Positions 1 through 8,134 of a stretch of DNA of 38,158 bases are shown here, piece by piece; the first letter of the stretch is position 1, and the number at the start of each line of letters is the position of its first letter. The notes under the pieces are model-generated. The model saw only the letters and a list, made by a program, of their open reading frames with translations, did not search any database and was not told the DNA's origin. The stretch comes from Pilimelia columellifera (GTDB lineage: Bacteria > Actinomycetota > Actinomycetes > Mycobacteriales > Micromonosporaceae), in NCBI RefSeq assembly GCF_039532605.1, contig NZ_BAAARY010000021.1, forward strand, positions 1 to 38,158. The letters run 5' to 3'. Both the position numbers and the translations under genes were made by a program.

Positions 1-93
1 CCATATCGCACAGCCGATCAACACGACACACGAACCAGCCGTTATCACCCAAACCAGCGAAGTGGAATCCACCCGGACCCTGAACTCAGAAGC

Positions 94-1285
94 TCAGTAG
101 TGGTTGAGGTGGGCTGGTCCGGCCAGAGCGCTGGGCAGGCTGGTGACGCCGTGAACGATCTCTTTGCTGGTCCGGGCCCCGTCTAGGCCGCCGACGTCGC
201 GCTGGCGCCGGAACGCCTGCCGGGCGGGCGCTGGGGAACAGGGTGTCATCGCAGGCCGCGGCGCGTATGGCGCGTCGTTCGGTGCGTCCGTGGCCGCGGT
301 CGGTTTCCACCGCGGTTTGGTCAGCGAACGCGGTATCGGCGCCTGACGGCAGGGCCTGGGCCGTATGGAACGCCAGTGGCTGGTTCCCCTTCAAGATCGG
401 CACGTAGTGGGCGTGTAGCTCTTCGGTGATCAGGCGGGCGGTCTTGTTCGTGGTGTGCAGCGCGTCCATAGCCAGGACCATCTCGGCCACGTCTAGGCCT
501 GCCAGCAGCCCGGCGGTGGCTGTGGTCTCGCCGCGTTTGTCGGCCACCTGCCGCTGACCCAGCACGGTCCCGCGGTCGTGGGTGACCGCGGCGACCAGGA
601 ACACTTTCCCAGTGGCGGTGACGCTGCCATGCAGGAGTTTGCCGTCGAGCGCGGCGGCGGGCAGCAGCCCGGCCGGCACCGGGCAGGTCACCGACCGGGT
701 GGCCGCGCGGCGCTGCTCGCCTTCGGCCGGGCCAGGGGCTTTGGGGATCTGCGGGACCGGGGCCCGGCCGCGGGTGACGTCGGCGGCGTACCCGCCCAGC
801 GCCGCGTCGAGAGCATCACCGTCAAGACGGGTCAACACCCGACGGAACGCGCGTTCGCTGGCGATGGCGTACCGGCCGGACCAAGGATGGTAGCGAGCCC
901 CCAGCCACGCGTGGACCTCCTGCGGGGTACGGGCCGCCCACTGCCAGATCGCAGCCACGGAGTCGTTGCCAACCACCAAGGTCGCGCACGCCGTCAACGC
1001 GAGAATGACCACCAGCGAGTGGCGGCGCCCGCGGGTACGACGAGGATCAGGAACCTGCCGCAACCGTTGGACTAACGCTGCGGCCAACGACAACGCCCCA
1101 GCATCGCAGCCTGTGTCCACAGCGAGTTCGGCTTCCCTCAGCGCCAGGTCGGCGAGGTGGTCAACAGCAGGGCTGATCAGCGATGATGACGACACGAGCA
1201 CGGCTCCCGAAGCGATCTTGGCGTGTAGGAACCGATAGATCATCAGAAGCCGTGCTCGTCCCGTAACTCCAGATATCACCGTCAT
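94..1285 (-). pseudogene. ISAs1-family transposase, frameshifted and truncated
   Basis: Decayed DDE transposase. The N-terminal part has the ISAs1-type associated domain (VPDPRRTRGRRHSLVVILAL), then the catalytic-domain blocks LDGKLLHGS, the Asp-containing block MDALHTTNKTA, and VPILKGNQP. Near 222-229 a tandem GGGC duplication (plus strand) shifts the frame. Before it the protein reads LFPSARPAG; in the shifted frame it reads ARQAFRRQRDV and continues as TSKEIVHGVTSLPSALAG, the expected family sequence, up to a TGA at 94-96. The usual C-terminal block (RGHW..ENRLHWVRDV, with the last catalytic Glu) is absent, so the 3' end is also lost. The true start may be a GTG or ATG nearer 1200-1240. 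Terminal inverted repeats were not found. Family assignment is firm; loss of function is inferred from the two lesions. Confidence 0.85.
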
Positions 1286-1610
1286 GTCGGACCAGGACGG
1301 ACTACCTCAAGCCGGGACAACGCCGGGGCCGTGGGTCACGCTGGGGCGCGGTTGGTGGTCGATGTGGCCGAGATTACTGGGTGGACTGGTGGTTTGGTGA
1401 GGTGCTGTGTGGGCTGCGCCGGCAGCGCAGCAGTCATGATCCGGGCCGGGTCGGGATGGATTGGCGGTGATGCTCGCTGACGACGGCGAGACCATCAGCG
1501 ATCTTGCGGTGCTGCGGGACGAGGTTGGTCTGTTCGGCCCGGTGGCCCCGGGTGCCACCGCATGGCGGGGGTCTGGGTCAACACACCTCTGATGATCAAG
1601 GTGGCAGAGC

Positions 1611-1636
1611 GGAGTGATCGGAGACGATCACGCTCC
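1611..1636. repeat. Dyad inside the IS1380 remnant
   Basis: GGAG-TGATCG is followed by a GAGA loop, then CGATCA, CG and CTCC, giving a 10-bp stem with one 2-nt bulge. It lies in the part of the remnant that no longer matches transposase, 25 nt before the poly-C run. No function is evident. Confidence 0.4.
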
Positions 1637-1661
1637 GTTCCGTGTGAGCCCGGGGTGCGAT

Positions 1662-1680
1662 CCCCCCCCCCCCCCCCCCC
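1662..1680. repeat. Homopolymer of 19 C, followed by 5 G
   Basis: An uninterrupted run of 19 C followed directly by GGGGG. It lies in a decayed transposase, so it is not in a position to switch a living gene. Such runs slip during replication, PCR and sequencing; the length may vary between cells or be an assembly error. Confidence 0.9.
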
Positions 1681-2057
1681 GGGGGCACCCGACCTGGGGT
1701 GCAGGCGGCCGAGACGGGCCGGCCAGCGCCGGAGGCTACCGCGGCGGGCCGACCGATCCCGGGTTGGTGCTCGATTTGCACGCGACGATTGTGGTGCGGC
1801 GCTCGGAGAAGGAGCCGGCCACACCGACGTGGAAACGAACCTTCGGCTGCACCCTCTGCTGTGTGTCCTTGACGACACCGGCGAGGCGCTGTCGATGTTG
1901 CTGCGCCCCGGGCGAGCGGGGTCAAACACGACAGCCAACCACATCACCGTCCTGGACCAAGCGTTGACGCAGATCCTAAGTATGGCCCGGCACGGGCAGC
2001 CGATCTTGGTGCGCATTTGCCCAGCCTCGCCGATCGCAATCGGCGACAGGGGCGGCG

Positions 2058-4205
2058 TCAGTGCACGATCCACATCGGCGGGGGTTCGAAGCTCTTTTTT
2101 GGCTTGCCAGCCAGCCCGTCGCGCAGCGTTTGGGCGACGGTCTGGATCGGTTTCCACGAGTTCCAGTCGCCGACGTTGTTGAACGGGTTGTCCGGGTCGG
2201 CGATGAAGCTGGCGGCGGCCAGTTCTGGCGTCATGCCGACGAACCATGCGGCCCGGGTGTTGTCGGTGGTGCCGGTCTTGCCGGCGACGGGCCGCTGGAC
2301 GATTCCGCGCACCTGCGGCGCTGTGGACCAGGGGCCGCAGCCGCCGCGCTTGGCCCCGGAGCCGGTGACGCAGGTGGCGGCGTCGGCGGCGGCTTTGGCG
2401 ACGGCGGGGTGGAGCGCGCGGGTGCAGCGTCGGTCGGAGACGGTGACGCCGTGGTGTTTGACCGGCTGGCCGGTAGCCGTCTTGATCGACAGGACGGGCA
2501 GCGGTTCGCAGTAGAAGCCGTCGGCGGCGACGGTGGCATAGGCGTTGGCCATCTCCAGCGGTGTGGTGTCAGCGACGCCTAGGGTGAACGCTCCCCAGGT
2601 GCCGGCTTTCTCCGGGGATGCCTGTAGTTGGTCGATCTCGGTGCGCCACCGCAGGCCGAGGCGTTCGGCCATCCGGACGGCGTTCTCCGCCCCCACCTTC
2701 TGCTCAAGCTGGACGAAGTAGGTGTTCACTGACATGCCGAACCCGGACCACATGTTGCGGGTGCCGGCCATCGATTTGCTGGCGTTCTGCGGGCACCAGC
2801 GGCCACCGCCGCACTGTTTGGGGTCGTTCCAACTGGTGTGGTACTTGGATCGGTACCGGTGCGGGGAGTAGAAGCTGGTGTCCAGCGGCATGCCCTTGTC
2901 GAGGGCGGCGAGCATGGTGAACATCTTGAAGGTCGATCCGGCCTGGTAGCCGGGCAGGTCACTGCCGCCGAGGAGGGCGTTGACGGTGTTCGGATAGTTG
3001 CCCGGAATGTTCTTCCTGCGCTTGACCGGGTTGCTGTTGTCGCCGTTCTTGCTCTGGTCCAGCGAGTACACCCGGTTGACAGCCATCGATTTGACGCGTC
3101 CGGTTCCGGGTTCGACGACGACCTGTCCGAGCGCGAATCTGCTGCGCGTGTTCTCTTTGTTGTAGACGTGCCGCTGGGCCTTCTGCTGCAGCGCGGGGTC
3201 GAGGCTGGTGACGATGCGGTAGCCGCCCCGGCGCAGGTTGTCCTCGCGTTCGACCTGGTTGGCGCCGAACGCCGGTTGGGACAGCCACCAGGACTTGAAG
3301 AAGTCGCAGAAGAAGCCCCAGTGGTTACGTCGCTGGGGCACCGATACGCAGTCGTTGGGCGGGTTGGTCAGCTTGAGGACGATGGGTTTGATCTTGGCAG
3401 CGGCGCCGACCTCGGCGGTGATGTGGCCGAGGTCGACCATCCGGTCGATGACATAGTTGCGTCGCGCGGTGGCGGCTTTACGGTCGGCGCCGGCCGGGTC
3501 GTACGCCGACGGCGCCTGGACGAGGCCGGCGAGGGTGGCGGACTCGAGTAAGTTGAGGTCGCGCGGGTGCTTGGAGAAGAAGACCTGGGCGGCGGCGAAG
3601 ACGCCGAACGCGCGGTGCCCGAAGTAGGCGGCGTTGAGGTACCGCTCGAGGATCTCCTCCTTGGTGAACTTCTGCTCCACCAGGGTCGCCAGCCGGATCT
3701 CGCGGATTTTGCGGCCGCTGGTCTGCTCGGTGGCGGCCACCGCGTCAGCGGGCGTGCGTGCGCCGTCGCGCAGGACCATCCGGACGTACTGCATGGTGAG
3801 CGTCGAGGCGCCCTGGGAGACGCCGCCGGCCTGCTGATTGGCCACCAGCGCCCGGGCGATGCCCTTGGGGTCGACGCCGTTGTGCTCGTAGAAGCGGGCG
3901 TCCTCGGCGGCGATGATCGCCTGGGCCATGAACGGCGAGATCTCGTTGGCCTTGGTGTAACGACGGTGTTCCTCGTAGAACATGGTGATGAGCGTCTTGC
4001 CGTCGGCGGCGTAGACGTAGGTGGTCTGCGCGGGGGCGTCGATGCGCATCTCGCTGGGCAGCGCGTCGAGCTTCTCGGCCCCTGACTTGAGCGCCAGCCC
4101 GCCGACCGCGGCCAGCGGGTACATGACCGCCGCCACCGCTACGCCGACGATGAGTCCGACGCGGAGGAACTGGGCAGCGAGGGTGAGGGCCTTCACGGCG
4201 CGCAT
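2058..4205 (-). CDS. Bifunctional penicillin-binding protein (transglycosylase/transpeptidase)
   Basis: Class A PBP of 715 aa that polymerises and cross-links peptidoglycan outside the membrane. The N-terminus is a cytoplasmic stub plus one membrane helix (residues 11-38). The GT51 glycosyltransferase domain carries EDARFYEHNGVDP at 101-113 (catalytic Glu101) and GASTLTMQ at 132-139. The transpeptidase domain has the three expected motifs: STFK at 424-427 (nucleophile Ser424), SVN at 492-494 and KTGTT at 643-647. There is no long Pro-rich tail or PASTA domain; it ends PPPMWIVH. I chose ATG 4205 because the helix follows directly. No good Shine-Dalgarno precedes it; an in-frame GTG 33 nt upstream with GGACGG before it is an alternative. 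The open frame continues upstream, but that sequence overlaps cobC on the other strand. Divergent from the cobalamin operon; its 3' end abuts IS debris. Confidence 0.93.
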   Translation of the reverse strand: MRAVKALTLAAQFLRVGLIVGVAVAAVMYPLAAVGGLALKSGAEKLDALPSEMRIDAPAQTTYVYAADGKTLITMFYEEHRRYTKANEISPFMAQAIIAAEDARFYEHNGVDPKGIARALVANQQAGGVSQGASTLTMQYVRMVLRDGARTPADAVAATEQTSGRKIREIRLATLVEQKFTKEEILERYLNAAYFGHRAFGVFAAAQVFFSKHPRDLNLLESATLAGLVQAPSAYDPAGADRKAATARRNYVIDRMVDLGHITAEVGAAAKIKPIVLKLTNPPNDCVSVPQRRNHWGFFCDFFKSWWLSQPAFGANQVEREDNLRRGGYRIVTSLDPALQQKAQRHVYNKENTRSRFALGQVVVEPGTGRVKSMAVNRVYSLDQSKNGDNSNPVKRRKNIPGNYPNTVNALLGGSDLPGYQAGSTFKMFTMLAALDKGMPLDTSFYSPHRYRSKYHTSWNDPKQCGGGRWCPQNASKSMAGTRNMWSGFGMSVNTYFVQLEQKVGAENAVRMAERLGLRWRTEIDQLQASPEKAGTWGAFTLGVADTTPLEMANAYATVAADGFYCEPLPVLSIKTATGQPVKHHGVTVSDRRCTRALHPAVAKAAADAATCVTGSGAKRGGCGPWSTAPQVRGIVQRPVAGKTGTTDNTRAAWFVGMTPELAAASFIADPDNPFNNVGDWNSWKPIQTVAQTLRDGLAGKPKKSFEPPPMWIVH

Positions 4206-4209
4206 GAAC

Positions 4210-4226
4210 ACATACAAAAAGTATGT
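4210..4226 (-). promoter_or_regulatory. AT-rich dyad just upstream of the PBP start
   Basis: ACATAC, five A, GTATGT on the plus strand: a 6-bp perfect inverted repeat beginning 4 nt before the ATG on the minus strand, in a conspicuously AT-rich patch (4205-4275) between divergent genes. On the minus strand TTGACA overlaps its outer edge. This patch probably holds the PBP promoter, perhaps with a repressor site. If the upstream GTG start is used, it would be coding. Confidence 0.35.
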
Positions 4227-4297
4227 CAACGACCAAATCCGCACGAGCGAAACCGTCCAAGAGGAGTAATAAACCCTAGGGGCGCCGGGGTGTCCGC

Positions 4298-4347
4298 CCT
4301 CCCGCGCTCGGGACGCGGGAGGATGCCCGGGTCGAGTGACCCCCGGG
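4298..4347 (+). promoter_or_regulatory. Two-hairpin leader before the cobalamin operon
   Basis: First hairpin: CCTCCCGCG (4298-4306), 7-nt loop, CGCGGGAGG (4314-4322), a perfect 9-bp stem. Second: CCC-GGGTC, GAGT loop, GACCC-CC-GGG (4326-4347), whose last three G belong to the GGGAGG ribosome-binding site of cobC. If formed, the second stem would mask translation initiation. I do not see the conserved boxes of a cobalamin riboswitch, so regulation here is only a structural suggestion. Confidence 0.4.
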
Positions 4348-4355
4348 AGGCGCAC

Positions 4356-5423
4356 ATGGCCGACGTCGATCTCGCCCACCACGGCGACGCCGAGGTCGGC
4401 GTCGGGCTGGTGGATCTCGCGGTCAACGTCCGACGGGAGCCGCCGCCGCAGTGGTTGACCGGTCCGATCGCCGCCGCCCTTGGGCGGCTCGGTCACTACC
4501 CGGATCAGGGCCCCGCTCGAGCCGCGGTGGCCCGTCGGCATGCCCGTCCCACTAACGAGGTACTCCTCACCGCGGGTGCGGCCGAAGGTTTCGTGCTTCT
4601 CGCGCGGGGACTGGGTGATCTTGTTCGCCCGGTCGTGGTACATCCACAATTCACCGAGCCTGAGCAGGCGTTACGCAATGCCGGCCGGCGCGTTCACCGC
4701 GTGCTGCTCGACCCCGGGGACGGCTTCGCCCTGCACCCCGAACGGGTGCCCGAGGACGCCGACCTCGTCGTCGTCGGCAACCCCACGAACCCCACCTCGA
4801 CGTTGCACCCGGCGGCGGCGATCGCGGCACTGGCCCGGCCGGGCCGGGTGCTGGTCGTCGACGAGGCGTTCGCGGACAGCGCCTACCGTCCCGGCTGCCT
4901 CGCCGAGCCGGAGTCCCTGGCGTCCCGGCGGGACCTACCGGGCCTGGTCGTGGTGCGTAGCCTCACCAAGACCTGGGGGTTGGCCGGTCTGCGGATCGGC
5001 TACCTGCTCGGCCCGCCGGATCTGTTGGCGCGGCTGGCCGCCGCCCAGCCGCTGTGGCCGGTCTCGACGCCGGCGCTGGCCGCTGCGCGGGCCTGCGCGA
5101 GCGAGCAGGCGGTCGCCGCCGAACGCGCCATCGCCCGCCGGCTGGCCGCCGACCGCGACCACCTGGCGCGTCGGCTCGCCGAACTGCCCCAGGTGCACGT
5201 CTCCGGTCAACCGTCCAGCGCGTTCGTGCTGATCAGGACGCCGGGCGCGCGGCGAATCCGGCTCGCGCTGCGTGACCGTGGTTTCGCCGTCCGCCGGGGC
5301 GACACCTTTCCGGGGTTGGGCGCTGACTGGCTGCGCCTGGCGGTGCGGGACACTGCCATCACAGACGCGTTCATCGACGCGCTCGCCGACAGCATCGACG
5401 AAGGAGCGGACCGTGCCGGATAG
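4356..5423 (+). CDS. cobC: CobC-like PLP-dependent aminotransferase-fold enzyme
   Basis: A 355-aa fold-type I PLP enzyme, close to histidinol-phosphate aminotransferases and to the Rv2231c/CobC type. In cobalamin synthesis these are linked to making (R)-1-amino-2-propanol O-phosphate by decarboxylating threonine phosphate, the linker of the nucleotide loop. Visible motifs: HYPDQGPARAAVARRH near 47-62 (the usual Y-P-D segment), GNPTNPT at 141-147, DEAF at 169-172, and SLTKTWGLAGLRIGY at 202-216 with the Schiff-base Lys205. ATG 4356 is chosen over an upstream ATG because GGGAGG lies 6 nt before it. The stop overlaps the start of cobT by 11 nt, and the cobT/cobA context supports a cobalamin role over histidine synthesis. 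No phosphatase-type CobC is meant. Confidence 0.85.
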   Translation: MADVDLAHHGDAEVGVGLVDLAVNVRREPPPQWLTGPIAAALGRLGHYPDQGPARAAVARRHARPTNEVLLTAGAAEGFVLLARGLGDLVRPVVVHPQFTEPEQALRNAGRRVHRVLLDPGDGFALHPERVPEDADLVVVGNPTNPTSTLHPAAAIAALARPGRVLVVDEAFADSAYRPGCLAEPESLASRRDLPGLVVVRSLTKTWGLAGLRIGYLLGPPDLLARLAAAQPLWPVSTPALAAARACASEQAVAAERAIARRLAADRDHLARRLAELPQVHVSGQPSSAFVLIRTPGARRIRLALRDRGFAVRRGDTFPGLGADWLRLAVRDTAITDAFIDALADSIDEGADRAG

Positions 5424-6516
5424 CGCCGGACCAGCCAACGCCACCCGGCAGGAACAGCACGAGGCGCTGCTGCGACGGACCGTCGCGGCGATCAGACCCG
5501 CGGACGCCGCGGCGGCGGCCGAGGCGGCCGAGCACCAGGCCCGGCTGACCAAGCCCGCCGGCTCGCTCGGCGCCCTTGAGGAGCTTTCGATCCAGCTGAG
5601 CGGCCTGGCCGGCGCCTGCCCACCGCCGCTGCCCACCCCCGCCACCCTGGCGATCTTCGCGGGCGACCACGGCGTGCACGCCGAGGGCGTCACCCCGTGG
5701 CCGCAGGAGGTCACCGGGCAGATGGTCGGCAATTTCCTGGCCGGCGGCGCCGTCGTCAACGCGTTCGCCCGTCAGGCCGGGATCAGCGTCACCGTCGTCG
5801 ATGTCGGGGTGGCCACGCCGTTGCCGGCCGCTGAGGGCTTGCGGGACGCGCGCATCCGATCCGGCTCCGCCAATCTCGCGACCGGTCCGGCGATGCGTCG
5901 CGACGAAGCGCTGGCCGCGCTGGCCGTGGGGATCGAGTTGGCCGGCGAGCTGGTGGACGGCGGAGCGAAGGCGCTGCTCACCGGGGACATGGGCATCGCC
6001 AACACCACCCCGGCCGCGGTCCTGGTCGCGGCCTTCACCGGGGCCCTTCCAATGGCGGTGACCGGCCGCGGCGCCGGCGTCGACGATGCCACCTTTGACC
6101 GTAAGGTCGACGTGGTGGCCCACGCCTTGCGCCGGCACCGACCGGACCGGTTCGACCCGGTCGGCGTCCTCGCCACCGTCGGTGGCCTGGAGCATGCGGC
6201 GCTCGCCGGTTTCATCCTCGGCGCCGCCGCCCGCCGGACGCCGGTCATCGTCGACGGCGTCATCGCGGCGTCGGCCGCGCTGGCCGCCGCCGCTCTCGCG
6301 CCGGACGCCGTCGCCGCCATGGTCGCCGGCCACCTGTCGGTCGAGCCGGGCGCGGCGGTGGCGTTGCGGCACCTCGGCCTGACCCCGCTGCTGGACCTGG
6401 GCCTGCGCCTCGGCGAGGGCACTGGCGCGGCGCTGGCGCTGCCGGTGGTCTCGGCCGCCGTGCGGGTGCTCCACGAGGTCGCCACCTTCGACGCCGCGGG
6501 AGTGACGGAGAAGTGA
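5413..6516 (+). CDS. cobT: Nicotinate-nucleotide-dimethylbenzimidazole phosphoribosyltransferase
   Basis: CobT, 367 aa. It transfers phosphoribose from nicotinate mononucleotide to 5,6-dimethylbenzimidazole, giving alpha-ribazole phosphate for the lower ligand of cobalamin. Motifs are all present: LTKPAGSLGALEEL at 45-58, AGDHGV at 83-88 followed by EGVTPWPQEVT, GDMGIANTTPAA at 191-202, and GEGTGAAL around 334-341 with the expected catalytic Glu335. The GTG at 5413 is chosen because AAGGAG lies 6 nt upstream; an open frame from 5272 lies inside cobC and is not needed. It overlaps cobC by 11 nt and cobA by 4 nt (GTGA), so the three genes are almost certainly co-translated. The N-terminal 30 residues are Ala/Glu-rich and typical of actinobacterial CobT. 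Confidence 0.95.
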   Translation: MPDSAGPANATRQEQHEALLRRTVAAIRPADAAAAAEAAEHQARLTKPAGSLGALEELSIQLSGLAGACPPPLPTPATLAIFAGDHGVHAEGVTPWPQEVTGQMVGNFLAGGAVVNAFARQAGISVTVVDVGVATPLPAAEGLRDARIRSGSANLATGPAMRRDEALAALAVGIELAGELVDGGAKALLTGDMGIANTTPAAVLVAAFTGALPMAVTGRGAGVDDATFDRKVDVVAHALRRHRPDRFDPVGVLATVGGLEHAALAGFILGAAARRTPVIVDGVIAASAALAAAALAPDAVAAMVAGHLSVEPGAAVALRHLGLTPLLDLGLRLGEGTGAALALPVVSAAVRVLHEVATFDAAGVTEK

Positions 6517-7583
6517 CGCCGTACCCATTGTCGCTGCCGCTGGCCGGGCGGCGGGTGGTGTTGGTCGGCGGCGGGACCGCCGCGGCGCGGCGGCTGCCCG
6601 GCTTTCTGGCGGCCGGCGCCAGGGTGTCCCTCGTCGCGGCCGAGCTGACCCCGGCCGTCCACGCGTACGTTGACGCCGGTCGCGTCGCCTGGCAGGCCCG
6701 GGACTTCGCCGAGGTTGACCTCGATGACGCCTGGCTGGTCTGTCTGGCGGACCCCGCGGCGGCTGACACGGTTCTCGCCGCGGCGGAACGACGACGGGTC
6801 TTCTGCGTGCCCGCCGAGGACCAGGCGCCGGATAACCGGGCCGCGACGACCGGGTCGGTGGCGCTGGTGGGCTCGGGTCCGGGGGACCCGGAGTTGATCA
6901 CGGTCAAGGGTCGGCGGTTGCTGGCCGAGGCGGACGTCGTCGTCGCCGACCGGCTTGTCCCCGGGATGCTCCTCGACGCCCTGCGTCCCGGCGTCGAGCT
7001 GGTCGACGCCTCGAAGATCCCATATGGTCCGTCGGTCGCCCAGGAGGAGATCAACCGGGTGCTCGTCGACCGGGCGCTCGCCGGTCGGTCGGTGGTGCGG
7101 CTCAAGGGCGGGGATCCGTTCGTGTTCGGTCGGGGCGGCGAGGAGGTCATCGCCTGTGTCGCGGCCGGGGTGCCGGTGATTGTCGTGCCCGGCGTGACGA
7201 GCTCGGTCGCGGCGCCGGCGTTGGCCGGCATTCCGGTCACCCACCGCGGGGTGGCGCACGGGTTCACCGTCGTCTCCGGGCATTTGCCGCCCGGGCACCC
7301 GGAATCATTGGTGGACTGGGGGGCGCTCGCGCGGCTGGGCGGGACCCTCGTCGTGCTCATGGGTCTGAAGAACCTGGCGAAGATCACCACGGCGCTGGTG
7401 GAGCACGGGCTCGACCCGACCGCGCCGGTCGGCGTCGTCCAGGAGGGCAGCACCGACCGGCAGCGCGCGTTACGCAGCACGGTCGGCGAGGTCGCCGCGG
7501 ACGTCGCGGCGGACGGCATCCGTCCGCCGGCGGTGGTGGTGATCGGCCCGGTGGTGGACGCCCTCGGGTCAGCACGTCGCTGA
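6513..7583 (+). CDS. cobA: SirC-like/uroporphyrinogen-III C-methyltransferase fusion
   Basis: A 356-aa two-domain protein. Residues 10-112 form a Rossmann domain (VLVGGGTAAARR at 17-28) like precorrin-2 dehydrogenase/SirC. Residues 115-350 are a SUMT methyltransferase with VGSGPGDPEL (119-128), RLKGGDPFVFGRGGEE (196-211) and PGVTSSVAAPA (226-236). SUMT adds two methyls from S-adenosylmethionine to uroporphyrinogen III, giving precorrin-2, the branch point to cobalamin and sirohaem. Compared with CysG, the domain between the NAD domain and SUMT is missing, so full dehydrogenase/ferrochelatase action is uncertain. Such short fusions are common in actinobacteria. It starts with GTG overlapping the cobT stop. 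Whether it serves B12, sirohaem or both cannot be told from sequence; the operon favours B12. Confidence 0.9.
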   Translation: MTPYPLSLPLAGRRVVLVGGGTAAARRLPGFLAAGARVSLVAAELTPAVHAYVDAGRVAWQARDFAEVDLDDAWLVCLADPAAADTVLAAAERRRVFCVPAEDQAPDNRAATTGSVALVGSGPGDPELITVKGRRLLAEADVVVADRLVPGMLLDALRPGVELVDASKIPYGPSVAQEEINRVLVDRALAGRSVVRLKGGDPFVFGRGGEEVIACVAAGVPVIVVPGVTSSVAAPALAGIPVTHRGVAHGFTVVSGHLPPGHPESLVDWGALARLGGTLVVLMGLKNLAKITTALVEHGLDPTAPVGVVQEGSTDRQRALRSTVGEVAADVAADGIRPPAVVVIGPVVDALGSARR

Positions 7584-7603
7584 CCGGAGGGCGTGGCTGG
7601 GCG

Positions 7604-8107
7604 TCAGCAGCAGCTGGCCGTCGCCTTTGGCCCCGCGGCCACCTCGGGCGCGGCCGTCGGCACGGGAGCGGCTGCCACGGTGTCCGCGGTAGCTGTGGTG
7701 GCGGCGCAGCAGGAGCTGTCGGCGGCTCTGGCGAGCTGCGGGGCGTCTGCCTTGACGGTGTAGACCTCCCAGGGCTCGCCGCCGGGGCCGCGCACCCACA
7801 CCTTGTCCTGGATCGCGTAGCAGCACTCGGTGTCGTTCTCCTCCAGGGTGACCAGTCCCGACGCGGTGAGCCGTCGGGACGCCTCGGCGACCTCGTCCTG
7901 GCCGAACACTTCGACGCCGAGGTGGTCCATGACGGTGGGTTGGTCGGGTTCGCCCTCGATGAGGACGAGCTTGAGCGGCGGCTCCGCGATGGCGAAGTTG
8001 GCGTAGCCGGGGCGCCGCTTGGCCGGCTCGGCGCCGAAGAGCCTGGTGTAGAAGTCGATCGAGCCTTCGAGATCGGCGACGCGTAGGGCGAGCTGGACGC
8101 GGGACAT
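7604..8107 (-). CDS. arsI: ArsI/CadI-type glyoxalase-fold metalloenzyme (C-As lyase-like)
   Basis: A 167-aa vicinal-oxygen-chelate (glyoxalase/bleomycin resistance) protein: SRVQLALRVADLEGSIDFY at the N-terminus, DHLGVEV at 61-67, WEVYTV at 113-118. Gln5, His62 and Glu114 are at plausible positions for the Fe(II) ligands of the C-As lyase ArsI, and the vicinal cysteine pair Cys95-Cys96 (TECCYAIQDKV) is the arsenical-binding signature. The enzyme family cleaves the C-As bond of trivalent organoarsenicals; CadI names denote cadmium-inducible relatives. The Ala/Thr-rich C-terminal tail has two further pairs (SCC at 132-134 and the extreme C-terminus), perhaps extra metalloid binding. ATG 8107 is chosen because GGAGGT lies about 8 nt upstream. 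It is divergent from arsR, so arsenical-induced control is likely. Confidence 0.85.
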   Translation of the reverse strand: MSRVQLALRVADLEGSIDFYTRLFGAEPAKRRPGYANFAIAEPPLKLVLIEGEPDQPTVMDHLGVEVFGQDEVAEASRRLTASGLVTLEENDTECCYAIQDKVWVRGPGGEPWEVYTVKADAPQLARAADSSCCAATTATADTVAAAPVPTAAPEVAAGPKATASCC

Positions 8108-8134
8108 CTGAGGTACCTCCAGGTTGTGGGCCAA

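Larger units (their letters stand above)
1322..2017 (+). pseudogene. IS1380-family transposase remnant, several frameshifts
   Basis: Family sequence is scattered over the three plus-strand frames. Around 1322-1400 it reads AGAVGHAGARLVVDVAEITG. Then comes GLRRQRSSHDPGRVGMD, then (after a probable 1-nt loss near 1462) LADDGETISDLAVLRDEVG with LFGPVAPGATAWR. From about 1755 it reads DPGLVLDLHATIVV and SEKEPATPTWKRTFG, and after another shift HPLLCVLDDTGEALSMLLRP and GSNTTANHITVLDQALTQIL. Similarity stops at about ILVR near 2014, only about 40 nt before the stop codon of the neighbouring penicillin-binding protein, so the C-terminal half is missing. The stretch 1590-1750 matches poorly and contains the poly-C tract. 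It abuts the ISAs1 remnant, so this is an IS graveyard. A dead gene is the only reasonable reading. Confidence 0.8.

Noticed and set aside
4261..4355. Cobalamin riboswitch before cobC
   Set aside because: The gap is under 100 nt of usable leader and lacks the conserved B12-box. Only generic hairpins are seen.
5272..5412. Upstream extension of cobT
   Set aside because: It lies inside cobC and has no ribosome-binding site, whereas GTG 5413 has AAGGAG at a good distance and family-like length.
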